A stretch of DNA of 56,459 nt from Nitrospinaceae bacterium (GTDB lineage: Bacteria > UBA8248), in assembly GCA_018669005.1 (NCBI GenBank), contig JABJAL010000096.1, positions 1 through 56,459 of the forward strand, written 5' to 3'. Below the pieces are notes generated by a model. That model ran no database searches, was not told the origin of the DNA, and was given only the letters and a program-made list of their open reading frames with translations. The translations under genes were made by a program, and so were the position numbers. This document shows, piece by piece, positions 16,535-25,612 of this stretch; position 1 is the first letter of the stretch, and every line of letters begins with the position of its first letter.

Positions 16535-17929
16535 TTGAACAGATATAACAACTACGCCCTGTCCCTATTGTACTACCCGGGCCTCATTTTGGCGTTTCTT
16601 TATTTATTATCTCTTCCTGCACCCGAGGGCTTAACTCTCCCTGCTTACCACACGCTTCTGGTGGCCGCCGCCGCCGTTGTCCTCTGGACAAGCGAGGTGC
16701 TGCCTACAGGGTTAACAGGCGGGATCGTGATTTTACTTCTGATACTGACAGGCGCCTCCGCCTCGATAAGCGAGGCCCTTGTCGGATTCAGTCAGCCCGT
16801 AATTTTTTTCCTGATGGGTGTATTCACAATTGCCATCGCCGTCGAGCGGGTCGGGCTCGCCGAGCGAATCGGTCGTTTCTTTCTACGTCTGTCGGGAGGG
16901 CGCAGCGGGGCCCTGTTCTGGTGCATGGTGCTCTCGTTTCCCCCGCTGGCTCTGGTCATGCCTTCATCGAACAGCCGCTCGATCGTACTCGCCGAAGTGT
17001 TTGACCGCACGTTCTCCCTCACCGGGGTCGAACGGGGAGCGCCCATCACCCGCGCTGTCATGATGGCCCTTCTCTCGTTGAACCGACTCGCCTCAACCGC
17101 ACTTCTCACCGGGGGAATGACCTCCATCGTTGCCGCCTCACTGATAGGCGGCATGGGCTGGGGCCGGTGGTTTCTACTGTTGAGCGTCCCCTACTACCTG
17201 ACACTTTTAATCAGTTCGATGAGTCTTTATTTTTGGTATCTTCGCGGTGAAAACATTCGTCTCATCCTGCCCGAGGAAAGCAACAACGCGGCGAGAAAAG
17301 GAGAATTTCGAACCGTACTCGTCGTGTTCATGGCCTCGGCGCTCTGGCTCTCGGACCCGCTTCACGGACTTCACCCTGCCGTGCCAGCAATGATGGCCTG
17401 GGCAATACTCCTTGCCCCACGCATCGGCGTTCTCAGCTGGAGTGATTTCGAGTCGAATTTTTCATGGTCAACGTTTTTTCTGATTGGGGCATCACTATCA
17501 CTGGGCTGGACTATGTCGCACACCGGGGCCGCGAAGTGGTTGGCTCTCATGCTTCTTCACCTGGCGCCCGCCGTGGCCGAGCACCCCTATTTTCTCTATG
17601 CCGCAATTTTGATTGTAAGTGTGCCCATCAGAATTCTCGTTCCCAACATCACGGGTTATCTGGCCATCACCATCCCCATTGCAGTTGAGATCGGACAGGG
17701 TGCAGGCTTGAGCCCTCTGGTATGTGCCCTGGGGGTGCTCGTAATGGGCGACTCGATTCTTTTTTATGCCGCCCAAAGTCCGGGGAGCGTCGCTGTCTAT
17801 GAGCGCGGCCACCTTTCGGCGGGCGAGGTTTTTCGCTTCGGCGTATTCATGACCATAGTCGCCTTCGTTACGACGATGACGGCATCGCTCCTCTGGTGGC
17901 GCATCGTGGGCGTCGCTTGGCGTATGTAG
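16535..17929 (+). CDS. SLC13/DASS-family anion transporter
   Basis: 464-residue integral membrane protein with about eleven hydrophobic helices, of the divalent-anion:sodium symporter type that takes up dicarboxylates, sulfate or related anions. The two hairpin signature regions are visible as LVMPSSNSRSIVLAEVF (SNS in place of the usual SNT) and LVPNITGYLAITIPIA. Start is a TTG at 16535 four bases after GGGGAGG; there is no other good start before the first helix. It is divergent from the selenoprotein/dicarboxylate operon, so it could import that pathway's substrate; this is inference from position only. Convergent with the M24 gene, 17 bases apart. Confidence 0.88.
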   Translation: MNRYNNYALSLLYYPGLILAFLYLLSLPAPEGLTLPAYHTLLVAAAAVVLWTSEVLPTGLTGGIVILLLILTGASASISEALVGFSQPVIFFLMGVFTIAIAVERVGLAERIGRFFLRLSGGRSGALFWCMVLSFPPLALVMPSSNSRSIVLAEVFDRTFSLTGVERGAPITRAVMMALLSLNRLASTALLTGGMTSIVAASLIGGMGWGRWFLLLSVPYYLTLLISSMSLYFWYLRGENIRLILPEESNNAARKGEFRTVLVVFMASALWLSDPLHGLHPAVPAMMAWAILLAPRIGVLSWSDFESNFSWSTFFLIGASLSLGWTMSHTGAAKWLALMLLHLAPAVAEHPYFLYAAILIVSVPIRILVPNITGYLAITIPIAVEIGQGAGLSPLVCALGVLVMGDSILFYAAQSPGSVAVYERGHLSAGEVFRFGVFMTIVAFVTTMTASLLWWRIVGVAWRM

Positions 17930-17946
17930 CCGAATCTTCCCTCGCC

Positions 17947-19137
17947 CTAAATTCGCATGAACTTCATCGGGAATTTCTGGAGCGGGCGGGCACCGGTTTT
18001 CGTCACCTCAACGAGATTTCCTACCTGAAGACCTCGCTTGCCGTCCGCCGTCACCGGGTTGGGCTGGATTACCATGAGCATTCCCTCTTTGAACACAACT
18101 TCGTTTTGGGGTCGCTCGATGAGTGTGGCGTCGATATCTACCCGCGGATTTTCAATAAGCAGGCCCCAGCCGTGAAACGTTGTGTCGAAAGTTGTAAAAC
18201 CCTCATCTTGAATGATCGCTCCTGCCTTTCGCACATCCTCTTGCGTCGCGCCAGGTTTGACCGCCCCGAGGATGCGGTTATAGGCCTCAACCCCCACATC
18301 AAAGAGCTTTTGATAAATAGCCGTGGGCTTGCCTCCCACCGAGATTGGCCGGTGGGCCTGTCCCGAGTGCATATAATAGTCGGATGAAAGCTCGGTCAGG
18401 ATGACATCGCCCTTCCGGGTCTTTCTGTGGGTGGGAAACTGGTTGGGGAAGATCAGGTGCGGCCGCGCCATCGAGGTCGAGCCAACGAAGATAAGCATTT
18501 GGCCGCCGCCATGGGGCATGTAGCCGTTCGATATGATGGCCGCCATTTCATACTCCGTCATGCCGGCCCGGGCCTTGGAGTCGAGCGCCTCGAACGCCAT
18601 GTCGGTCAGTGCGGCGCCCTTGCGGAACCACTTGAGCTCCTCTTTGCTCTTGATGGATCGAACTTCATGCAGAAGCTCGGTCGCCTCGACAAAAGTGGCG
18701 CCCTTGAGCGACTGACGCCAGTGGTCCACCACGCTGTAGGGAATCGATGTCTGGAGAATGCCCCGGTAGCCGACAACCCCGATGTTGCCTTTTTCAAGAC
18801 CCAGCTCGCGAATTCTTTGCTCAACTTTTTTCCCGGGCTCGTAATCAACGGCCTCGGTTCGCCGAATGACACTCATCTGCTTGGCGTAGGGCAAATAGAG
18901 ACGATTCGACATATAAAGAGCCGGCTCGCCCTTCAACGGAAAGACGATAAAACTGCTAACCGGGTCCTTGTAGTTCGACACGTATTTGATGCTGGCCTGA
19001 TTTCCGCCGTGGCTGCCCGAGTCGCCATACATGATGAGGACATCGAGCCCCCGCTCGCGCATTCGGCGGCGTATCTCCCGATAACGGCGGCGGTACTCTT
19101 CCTTCGAGTAGCGGGGATGGTCTTTTTCTAGCGACAT
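17947..19137 (-). CDS. M24-fold hydrolase lacking most metal ligands (creatinase-like)
   Basis: 396-residue pita-bread-fold protein: creatinase-type N-terminal domain to about residue 160, then the M24 domain. Compared by eye with aminopeptidase P, the five metal ligands are Glu249 (for Asp), Gln260 (for Asp), His322 (kept, FHGWGLLIENP), Gln358 in VIQPN (for Glu in EPG) and Val372 (for Glu). The catalytic histidine equivalent His227 (ARPHLIF) is kept. The protein is therefore probably not a metallopeptidase; a metal-free amidinohydrolase-like or other C-N hydrolase function, as in creatinase, is plausible. ATG 19137 with AAGAGG upstream was chosen over a start nine codons earlier. A strong terminator separates it from the upstream ABC gene. 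Confidence 0.85.
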   Translation of the reverse strand: MSLEKDHPRYSKEEYRRRYREIRRRMRERGLDVLIMYGDSGSHGGNQASIKYVSNYKDPVSSFIVFPLKGEPALYMSNRLYLPYAKQMSVIRRTEAVDYEPGKKVEQRIRELGLEKGNIGVVGYRGILQTSIPYSVVDHWRQSLKGATFVEATELLHEVRSIKSKEELKWFRKGAALTDMAFEALDSKARAGMTEYEMAAIISNGYMPHGGGQMLIFVGSTSMARPHLIFPNQFPTHRKTRKGDVILTELSSDYYMHSGQAHRPISVGGKPTAIYQKLFDVGVEAYNRILGAVKPGATQEDVRKAGAIIQDEGFTTFDTTFHGWGLLIENPRVDIDATLIERPQNEVVFKEGMLMVIQPNPVTADGKRGLQVGNLVEVTKTGARPLQKFPMKFMRI

Positions 19138-19164
19138 GGGAAACCTCTTGTTGGTCTCGATCAC

Positions 19165-19201
19165 AAAAAAAAACGCGGGGGACCGTCTCCGGCCCCCCGC
19201 G
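19165..19201 (-). terminator. Rho-independent terminator after ABC substrate-binding protein gene
   Basis: Read on the minus strand: CGCGGGGG (19201-19194) pairs with CCCCCGCG (19181-19174), with an inner CCG/CGG stem and a short loop, followed by nine T residues (19173-19165). It lies 25 bases after the stop of the substrate-binding protein gene and ends only about 28 bases before the M24 start codon, so the latter would be expressed by readthrough or from a promoter hidden in the terminator region. Confidence 0.85.
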
Positions 19202-19225
19202 CGGTGAAACTAAAAGCAAATCAGG

Positions 19226-20761
19226 CTAGTTCATCGCCTTCATGCTGATTTCCCAAGGATACAGGGTTTCGTCGTGCCGGGGGGTGAAGTTAATCCGGTT
19301 GCTGTACCCGAGCACGTCGTGAATCTTCGCCACAACTTTGTGGGTGGCCAGTCTCTTCTGAATTCCGGTGGCCTTGTCGTATTCGGCATGCTGCGCCTTC
19401 GGCTCAGGTGTGGCATTGGCCTTTTTGACCTGATCATCGAGTTCCTTGATGCAGTGTCCGCTCCAGGAGCCGCCGCACATCGAGGTGCCCGAGAACAACA
19501 GGCCCGGCTCGCCACCACCGTTGCCAAATCCCATGTAGTACATCGCAGCGCCCTTGCGTTTTCCGGCCTGGTAGGCGCGGTGCATTTTCTTGAAGAGCGG
19601 GAAGCGCTGTGAGTTGCATGTGGCCTTGATATTAATATTCTTGAGCATGCCGGCGATGGCCTCACACGTCGGCTTATCGCCAGGATAGCGACCGTTCGTC
19701 GCGATGAGCTCAGCCTTGAAGCCACTGGCAAAGCCAGCTTCCTTCATCAGGGCTTTTGCTTTATCCAGGTCATGGCCCCACCATTTGCGTTTCGGGTTGT
19801 AGCCCGAGAAGTTCCACGGATGGAGCAGCCCACCGATGGGATCGGCGCGCCCGCCGAGGATCGTCTTGCGAATCAGGGCATCGTCGATGGCATAGTTAAT
19901 CGCGAGGCGCACCTTCTGGTTCGCCATCGGGCCGCCATGCTTGCTGAAGAAGCTCAGGAACATGATGCGCACGGCCGGAACCGCTTTTACCTTCGTCTTC
20001 GGGTTTTTCTGGAGAGCCGCCACATACTGCGGCAGCACGCCCCAGGCAACGTCAACTTCACCGGCCTCAAGAGATTTTACGCGAGTGGCCGCCTCTTTGA
20101 TGCGCCGGAGAATAACCGTCTTCGGCATATTGGGGTACAGCTTCTTTCCCCACCAGCGCTTGTTCTCAACGAACACCATCTTGTTGCCCTTGGTCCAGGA
20201 TTTGAGCTTATAAGGGCCCGAACCATAGGTGTTCCGCGAGAGGTGAGCCTTTTTCTTGCCCTTTGCCTTAAGGCTCATCACGCCCGCCCAGCGGGTAATC
20301 CGAGACAGCGTGCCGTTGTCGTACGTCTTGTTGTGCCAAATGAAGGTTTTGTCGTCGATAACCTCGATGCGGTCAAAGGAGGCAAAATATCTTTTCTGCC
20401 TTGCGGCCTTGAGCACACGGCTTAGCGACCAGGCCACTGACTGCGAGGTGACCGGAGAGCCATCCTCAAAATTCGCATCCTTGCGGAGCCAGAATTTCAT
20501 CTTCTTGGTTCCGTCCAGCAGTTCATACTTTTCCGCCAGCCAGGGAATCATTTTACCCGTGCCCGTCTCCCGGGAGAGAAGGGTGTCGTAGGGCCAGCGC
20601 CACACCATGGTACCAACGAAGTTCGACGTGCGATGCGGGTCCATTGTGGGCGGCTCGCCCGAGAGCGCGATCGTCACCGTGTCTTTTGCGGCAGCCTCGA
20701 CAAACGAAACCGCAAAGAGCCCCAGAGTGATCACCAAAAGTGCTGCTGCAAATCTACGCAT
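19226..20761 (-). CDS. ABC transporter substrate-binding protein, peptide/nickel family 5
   Basis: 511-residue periplasmic binding protein. The N-terminus MRRFAAALLVITLGLFAVSF ending in VEAAAKDT is a clear Sec signal peptide with an Ala-x-Ala-like cleavage site and no lipobox. TIALSGEPPTMDPHRTSN and MKFWLRKDANFEDGSPVTSQSVAWSLSRV are signature stretches of the SBP_bac_5 family, which binds oligopeptides, opines, glutathione or metal chelates. No permease or ATPase gene is next to it; a DppB/DppC-like permease pair lies 7 kb away on the other strand. GGGGAGGT precedes the ATG. The 281-base gap upstream is a divergent promoter region in which I see nothing else. Confidence 0.93.
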   Translation of the reverse strand: MRRFAAALLVITLGLFAVSFVEAAAKDTVTIALSGEPPTMDPHRTSNFVGTMVWRWPYDTLLSRETGTGKMIPWLAEKYELLDGTKKMKFWLRKDANFEDGSPVTSQSVAWSLSRVLKAARQKRYFASFDRIEVIDDKTFIWHNKTYDNGTLSRITRWAGVMSLKAKGKKKAHLSRNTYGSGPYKLKSWTKGNKMVFVENKRWWGKKLYPNMPKTVILRRIKEAATRVKSLEAGEVDVAWGVLPQYVAALQKNPKTKVKAVPAVRIMFLSFFSKHGGPMANQKVRLAINYAIDDALIRKTILGGRADPIGGLLHPWNFSGYNPKRKWWGHDLDKAKALMKEAGFASGFKAELIATNGRYPGDKPTCEAIAGMLKNINIKATCNSQRFPLFKKMHRAYQAGKRKGAAMYYMGFGNGGGEPGLLFSGTSMCGGSWSGHCIKELDDQVKKANATPEPKAQHAEYDKATGIQKRLATHKVVAKIHDVLGYSNRINFTPRHDETLYPWEISMKAMN

Positions 20762-21042
20762 GCTCTACCTCCCCTTATAACGATGTTACTTTCAAAGTTC
20801 CCCAAAAGAGGGTAATTGGCCAGCCCGCCGAAACGGGTGGCATAAGTGTGCAAGATTGGGTATTACGGTAGCATTCTTAAATACAAAGATCAAAACAAAT
20901 AATCACCGGGATGGTTCGCCCTTCGAATTACATTCGCATACTCGGGAAGGACGCCTCCCCTTTTGAACTAAGGACAGAATATTAAAAATCCCTATTTTCA
21001 GGTCTTTTTTTCAGGCCCTTTTTCAATCAAGGAGAATTGCAG

Positions 21043-22224
21043 ATGAGTGCCGAAAAACTTAAAGGATCGTGGTTCCAATACTTTCCCGAGCATTACCTTT
21101 GGTCTCAAGTAATGTGCGCTTATATCAACATCGTCCCGATGGGCGGCTCGAATTTCCATGAAATCGACCAGGTGGGAAAGCGTCTCCAGGGCAAGGAAGG
21201 CGACGCTGAGGCCTGGGGCGAGAACTGGGGATGGATGGCCGACAAGACCCTTGCGCTTGCAACAAGCGAGGAGAAAAAGGGCCACACCCGCACTGCCGCC
21301 GCCGCCTACGTCAGAGGCGCCGTCTACCGATTCAACTCCGAGCGCTTTGTCCACCCCGACAACCCGGAAAAGGCGGCCTCCTATAGCGCCCTCCTTCCCT
21401 ACTTCGAGAAGGGAATGAAACTTCTCGTGCCCGGCTTCGAGCGTGTGGAAGTGCCCTACGAGGAAGGCGCCCTTCCCGCCTACTGGATCCCCCCCGTAAA
21501 TCCCACTGGCAACGATCCGGTTGTCGCCTTTTTCGACGGTCTGGATGCCTCAAAGGAAATCACCACCCTCTGGGGCGGTCTCGCTCTAAGAGAAAGAGGT
21601 ATTGGTACGCTTTGCATCGACGGCCCCGGCCAGGGCGAGGCCCTTCGCCTCAAGAACATCCCGAGCCGCCACGACTACGAAGTGCCCGGCACCGCTGCCT
21701 TCGACTATCTCGACGGGAGGGGCGATGTCGATTCCTCGCGCATTGGTGTCATGGCGATGAGTTTTGGCGGCTACTACGCCCCGCGCATCGCCGCCTTTGA
21801 GCACCGCTACGCCGCCTGCCTCACCTGGGGGGCGCACTACGACTACCACGAGGTATGGGTCAAGCGCCGCAAAGTGCTTGAATCGGGGGGCACCGTCTCC
21901 TCGTCCGCCATCTGGCAGCTTCCCTGGGTGCTGGGCAAGCCCGATATGGACTCGGCCATGGAAAAATGTGCGAACTACACCCTCGAGGGCGTTGCCGACA
22001 AAATCAAAATGCCCATCTGCATCACCCACGGCCAGGACGACAACATCGTTCCCGTCGAGATGGCCCACCGCCTTTTTGCGGCCTGCGGCTCCGAGGAAAA
22101 AGAACTCAAAATTTTCACCGTCGAGGAGGACGGCGGCAGCCAGCACTGCGTCTTCGACAACCTGCACATGGTCCGCGACTGGATCGGCGACTGGTGGATG
22201 GATCGGTTCGGAACGGGGGAATAG
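21043..22224 (+). CDS. Alpha/beta hydrolase with N-terminal helical domain (paralogue 1)
   Basis: 393-residue serine hydrolase of the type that includes 2,6-dihydroxypseudooxynicotine hydrolase, a C-C bond-cleaving enzyme of nicotine catabolism; many members are unassigned esterases or dione hydrolases. An all-helical first 130 residues is followed by the alpha/beta core. Catalytic triad: Ser240 in AMSFGGYYAPR, Asp333 in HGQDDNIVP and His368 in GGSQHCVFDN; IDGPGQGEA is the usual loop before the nucleophile. ATG 21043 follows AAGGAGAA; a TTG two codons earlier is less likely. First of four close relatives in this window. It precedes a TPR gene by 24 bases. Confidence 0.9.
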   Translation: MSAEKLKGSWFQYFPEHYLWSQVMCAYINIVPMGGSNFHEIDQVGKRLQGKEGDAEAWGENWGWMADKTLALATSEEKKGHTRTAAAAYVRGAVYRFNSERFVHPDNPEKAASYSALLPYFEKGMKLLVPGFERVEVPYEEGALPAYWIPPVNPTGNDPVVAFFDGLDASKEITTLWGGLALRERGIGTLCIDGPGQGEALRLKNIPSRHDYEVPGTAAFDYLDGRGDVDSSRIGVMAMSFGGYYAPRIAAFEHRYAACLTWGAHYDYHEVWVKRRKVLESGGTVSSSAIWQLPWVLGKPDMDSAMEKCANYTLEGVADKIKMPICITHGQDDNIVPVEMAHRLFAACGSEEKELKIFTVEEDGGSQHCVFDNLHMVRDWIGDWWMDRFGTGE

Positions 22225-22248
22225 GATAGCTGAAAGGAGCCAGCTTCC

Positions 22249-23544
22249 ATGATCGCCGATTTTCTTGAATGGGCCAACAAAATAGCTGATCCTTTGACCG
22301 GCTTAGGCACACTTATAGGTATTGGCGTCTTTATTTGGGGAATTTTATTCGGCGGTTTCCGACAAATACGGAATTGGATTTCCCCTCCTAAAAAAACGGA
22401 AACCGACGACCCTTATGTTGACAAAATTGTAACAAAACTTATTGACGTTGCCGGAGAAAATCGAACACTCTCCAGTGAGCTAACAACTCAAAAACGGGAA
22501 AATGAAAGCTTAAAAGAAGCGATAGTCGCACTTACAGAGCAGCAGGATATGCCCGGCGTTGCTGACGCCCTCGCCCATCTTGAAAAGGGCGAGACGGCAC
22601 AGGCGATCCAGCTCTTCGAGGAAACCGCTCAAAAGAAGGAAGCCGAGGGAACAACCGCCAACAAGGAAGCCGCTGAGGCCTACCGCCACCTGGGTGCAAT
22701 CGCCTTCCTCAGCGAGACCCAGAAAGCCCTCGAAGCCTACAAAAACGTAGTCCGCCTCGATCCGAACGATCCAGACGGCTGGAACATGCTTGGCGCACTT
22801 CTATTAAGGCTCGGCAAAATTGACGACGCGAAGAACGCCATTCAAACCGTCATGCGCCTGGGAGAAGAGACCGAAAAAAAAGAATTGATTGCCGTTGCTT
22901 ACTGTAACCTCGGCAACATCCACGAGACGCGGGAAGAGTTGGAAGATGCCGAGTATTATCATTTGAAAGCCCTCGCAACTTTCGATCAACTGTGCCGAAA
23001 GGAGGGTATGGCCGCCTGTTACAGCAACCTCGGGAACATCTACTTAAAGCAGGGCCACCTGGACAAGGCCAAGGATTTTTGCCTGAAAGCACTCACCATC
23101 AACAAGGAACTTGGCCGAAAAGATGGTATGGCGATTCAGTACGGCAGCCTTGGTCTCATTCATCAGACACCGGGGGAATTAGAGAAAGCCGAGAATTATC
23201 ATCTGAAAGCGCTTGCGATAGACGAAGAGCTGGGCAGGATGGAGGGCATGGCCGACGATTACGGCAACCTCGGCCTCATCCACCGAGCACGGGGCGAATT
23301 GGACAAGGCCGAGGAGTATCAACTGAAATCGCTCGCGATAGAGAAAGAGTTGGGCAGGAAAGATGGCATGGCCGCCACATACGCCAATCTCGGAATTATT
23401 GAAAATGATCGCGATAATATGGAGGCTGCGTGTGGCCACTGGGCTGAGGCACTGAAACTATATCAAGAAGTCAATATACCGGACAAAATTTCAAAGTACC
23501 AAAACATAATGAAAGCAGCGGGCTGCGAAAATACGCCATCATAA
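22249..23544 (+). CDS. Membrane-anchored TPR protein (kinesin-light-chain-type repeats)
   Basis: 431 residues. A single N-terminal hydrophobic helix (LTGLGTLIGIGVFIWGILFG, about 17-36) is followed by a basic stretch, a short coiled coil (about 60-100) and then TPR units. The last five are nearly regular 40-residue repeats of the pattern GMAxxYxNLGxIHxxxGELDKAExYHLKALAIxEELGRK, visible also as a 120-base periodicity in the DNA. Such proteins act as scaffolds; no catalytic domain is present. It sits between the alpha/beta hydrolase and the E1 genes, with AAAGGAG nine bases before the ATG, so it may be in one operon with them, but its partner is unknown. Confidence 0.88.
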   Translation: MIADFLEWANKIADPLTGLGTLIGIGVFIWGILFGGFRQIRNWISPPKKTETDDPYVDKIVTKLIDVAGENRTLSSELTTQKRENESLKEAIVALTEQQDMPGVADALAHLEKGETAQAIQLFEETAQKKEAEGTTANKEAAEAYRHLGAIAFLSETQKALEAYKNVVRLDPNDPDGWNMLGALLLRLGKIDDAKNAIQTVMRLGEETEKKELIAVAYCNLGNIHETREELEDAEYYHLKALATFDQLCRKEGMAACYSNLGNIYLKQGHLDKAKDFCLKALTINKELGRKDGMAIQYGSLGLIHQTPGELEKAENYHLKALAIDEELGRMEGMADDYGNLGLIHRARGELDKAEEYQLKSLAIEKELGRKDGMAATYANLGIIENDRDNMEAACGHWAEALKLYQEVNIPDKISKYQNIMKAAGCENTPS

Positions 23545-23559
23545 CGGGAGGGTAATCAT

Positions 23560-24528
23560 TTGCCTGAAACCACGGGAACTTTCACGAGAGAAAAACTGAA
23601 CGAGATGTACCGCACGATGCTCCGCATACGGCGCTTTGAGGAAACGGCGCAGGCGCTTTTCATCGAAAAACGCGTCGCAGGGGGCATTCATGTCAGCGTG
23701 GGGCAGGAGGCCTGCTCGGTCGGGGCCTGCTCGGCGCTGAACATCGACGATGCGGTTTTGACCACCCACCGGGGGCACGGCCACTCGATAGCCAAGGGAA
23801 CGCGCCTGCCCGAGATGATGGCCGAGCTGATGGGCAAGGCGACCGGGCTATGTCACGCCAAGGGGGGCTCGATGCACATCGCCGATGTGTCAAAGGGCCA
23901 CTACGGGGCGCATTCGATTGTCGGCTCGAACATGCCCATGGCCGCAGGCATTGGTATTGCCTTTCAGTTCGAGAACAAGGGCCAGGTTGCGGTCTCGTTT
24001 TTCGGGGACGGGGCCTCGAACCAGGGCGCGTTCCACGAGTCGATGAACCTGTGTGCGATCTGGAAGCTGCCGGTTATTTATTTTTGCGAAAATAACCACT
24101 ACGCATCGACCACCCAGGTGGATTATTCGACATCGGTCGAGGACATCAGCACCCGCGCCCAGGGCTACGGGGTGCCAGGGGTAACGGTGGACGGCATGGA
24201 TGTGCTCGCCGTCAACGAGGCAATGACCGAGGCGGTGGCGCGCGCGCGCCGGGGCGAGGGCCCCTCGCTGATTGAGGCGAAGACGTATCGATTCTACGGG
24301 CACTCGCGGCTCGCGGAGAAATTTGGCTCCTACCGGAGCGAGGCGGAATGGAACAAGTGGCGCGAGAGTGACCCCCTTATCGTGGGCGAGCGGGTGCTGG
24401 GCATCACCGCCGAGGATAAAGAGGGACACATCAAGGCCGTTGAGGCCGAGATCGCCGAGGCAATTGCGTTTGGCGAGGCGAGCCCCGAGCCCGAGCTTGA
24501 GGACGCCTACGAGGATCTTTACGCCTAA
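23560..24528 (+). CDS. 2-oxoacid dehydrogenase E1 component, alpha subunit
   Basis: 322-residue TPP-dependent subunit of a pyruvate-, acetoin- or branched-chain-type dehydrogenase. VGQEACSVGACSAL, TTHRGHGHSIAKG and the TPP/Mg motif FFGDGASNQGAFHESMNLCAIWKLPVIY are visible, with EAKTYRFYGHSR in the phosphorylation-loop region. Start TTG at 23560 with GGGAGG seven bases upstream. Together with the beta subunit 30 bases downstream it forms the alpha2beta2 E1 that decarboxylates the 2-oxo acid and transfers the acyl group to lipoyl-E2. No E2 or E3 gene follows, so these must be encoded elsewhere, or the E1 acts independently. Confidence 0.93.
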   Translation: MPETTGTFTREKLNEMYRTMLRIRRFEETAQALFIEKRVAGGIHVSVGQEACSVGACSALNIDDAVLTTHRGHGHSIAKGTRLPEMMAELMGKATGLCHAKGGSMHIADVSKGHYGAHSIVGSNMPMAAGIGIAFQFENKGQVAVSFFGDGASNQGAFHESMNLCAIWKLPVIYFCENNHYASTTQVDYSTSVEDISTRAQGYGVPGVTVDGMDVLAVNEAMTEAVARARRGEGPSLIEAKTYRFYGHSRLAEKFGSYRSEAEWNKWRESDPLIVGERVLGITAEDKEGHIKAVEAEIAEAIAFGEASPEPELEDAYEDLYA

Positions 24529-24558
24529 TCCATATTACTTTCGAACTGAGGATTTCAG

Positions 24559-25536
24559 ATGCCTGAGATGACTTTTGTTGAAGCGATAAACGCGGCCCTC
24601 CGCGAGGAGATGGCGCGGGATAAAAAAGTATTCATCATGGGCGAGGACGTGCGGAACACCGTCGTCTCGCCCGCCGATGCGGGGCTGGCCGATGAGTTTG
24701 GCAAAGACCGGGTGCGCAACACGCCGATCAGCGAGCTTGGCTTCACCGGGGCGGGCGTGGGCGCGGCCATGGCGGGCTACCGGCCTGTCCTCGACATGCG
24801 CCGAATTGATTTCATCATGCTGGCGGTCGATCCGATCACGAACCAGGCCTCGAAGCTGCGCTACATGCTGGGCGGGCAGGTGTCGATTCCCATCGTGTTC
24901 AGGACGCCCGAGGGCGGCGGCATCCAGAACGGCCCGACGCACAGCCAGTGCCTTGAATCCATGTTCCTGAACGTGCCGGGGCTTCATATCGTGGTGCCCA
25001 CCTCCCCTGCGGACGCAAAAGGGCTGCTCAAGACGGCAATACGGGACAATAACCCGGTGATGTTTGTCGAATATTTAGAGCTTTATAAGATGAAGGGTGA
25101 AGTGCCCGAGGGCGATGTGACGATTCCATTCGGGGTGGCGAATGTGTGCCGAGAGGGGTCGGACATCACCCTTATCGGGCTCGGCTCTCAATTATCGAGG
25201 TGCCTCGCTGCGGCGGACATGCTCGCAGCCGAGGGCATCAGCGCCGAGGTTATGGACCCGCGCACGATTAGACCCCTCGACACTGAGGGGCTGGCGGCAT
25301 CGGTTCGGAAAACGGGGCGCTGCGTCGTCGCCGAGGAGGGCCACAAGCATGGCGGCGTGGGCGCGGAGATTGCGGCCTCGGTTCAGGAGGTGGCTTTTCA
25401 TTCGCTTAAAGCGCCCATTGGCCGTGTGGGGGCACTAGAGGTGCCAATTCCCGTGCAGCCCAAGCTTGAGGCCTACGTTTTACCGAACGCCGAGAAGATT
25501 GCCGACGCAGCGAGAGCGGCGCTAAAAGACGCCTAG
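24559..25536 (+). CDS. 2-oxoacid dehydrogenase E1 component, beta subunit
   Basis: 325-residue transketolase-like beta subunit partner of the preceding gene. The pyrimidine-binding domain starts MPEMTFVEAINAALREEM and contains FIMGEDV, TPISELGFTGAGVGAAMAGYRPV (with the TPP-activating Glu) and GGGIQNGPTHSQ; the C-terminal domain has ITLIGLGSQLSRCL, VMDPRTIRPLD and VVAEEGHKHGGVG. ATG 24559 with GAGG upstream. The gene ends convergently with the FAH-family gene 76 bases away; no clear terminator is visible between them. Confidence 0.94.
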   Translation: MPEMTFVEAINAALREEMARDKKVFIMGEDVRNTVVSPADAGLADEFGKDRVRNTPISELGFTGAGVGAAMAGYRPVLDMRRIDFIMLAVDPITNQASKLRYMLGGQVSIPIVFRTPEGGGIQNGPTHSQCLESMFLNVPGLHIVVPTSPADAKGLLKTAIRDNNPVMFVEYLELYKMKGEVPEGDVTIPFGVANVCREGSDITLIGLGSQLSRCLAAADMLAAEGISAEVMDPRTIRPLDTEGLAASVRKTGRCVVAEEGHKHGGVGAEIAASVQEVAFHSLKAPIGRVGALEVPIPVQPKLEAYVLPNAEKIADAARAALKDA

Positions 25537-25612
25537 CCCCTCAACAGGGCGGAATTCGCCAAAGGATGGGGGCACCCTAAACCTAACCAGCCTCACAGGA
25601 CGGTTTCCCGAC

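Noticed and set aside
17947-19137. Functional Xaa-Pro aminopeptidase
   Set aside because: Most metal ligands needed for that activity are replaced, so only the fold is claimed.
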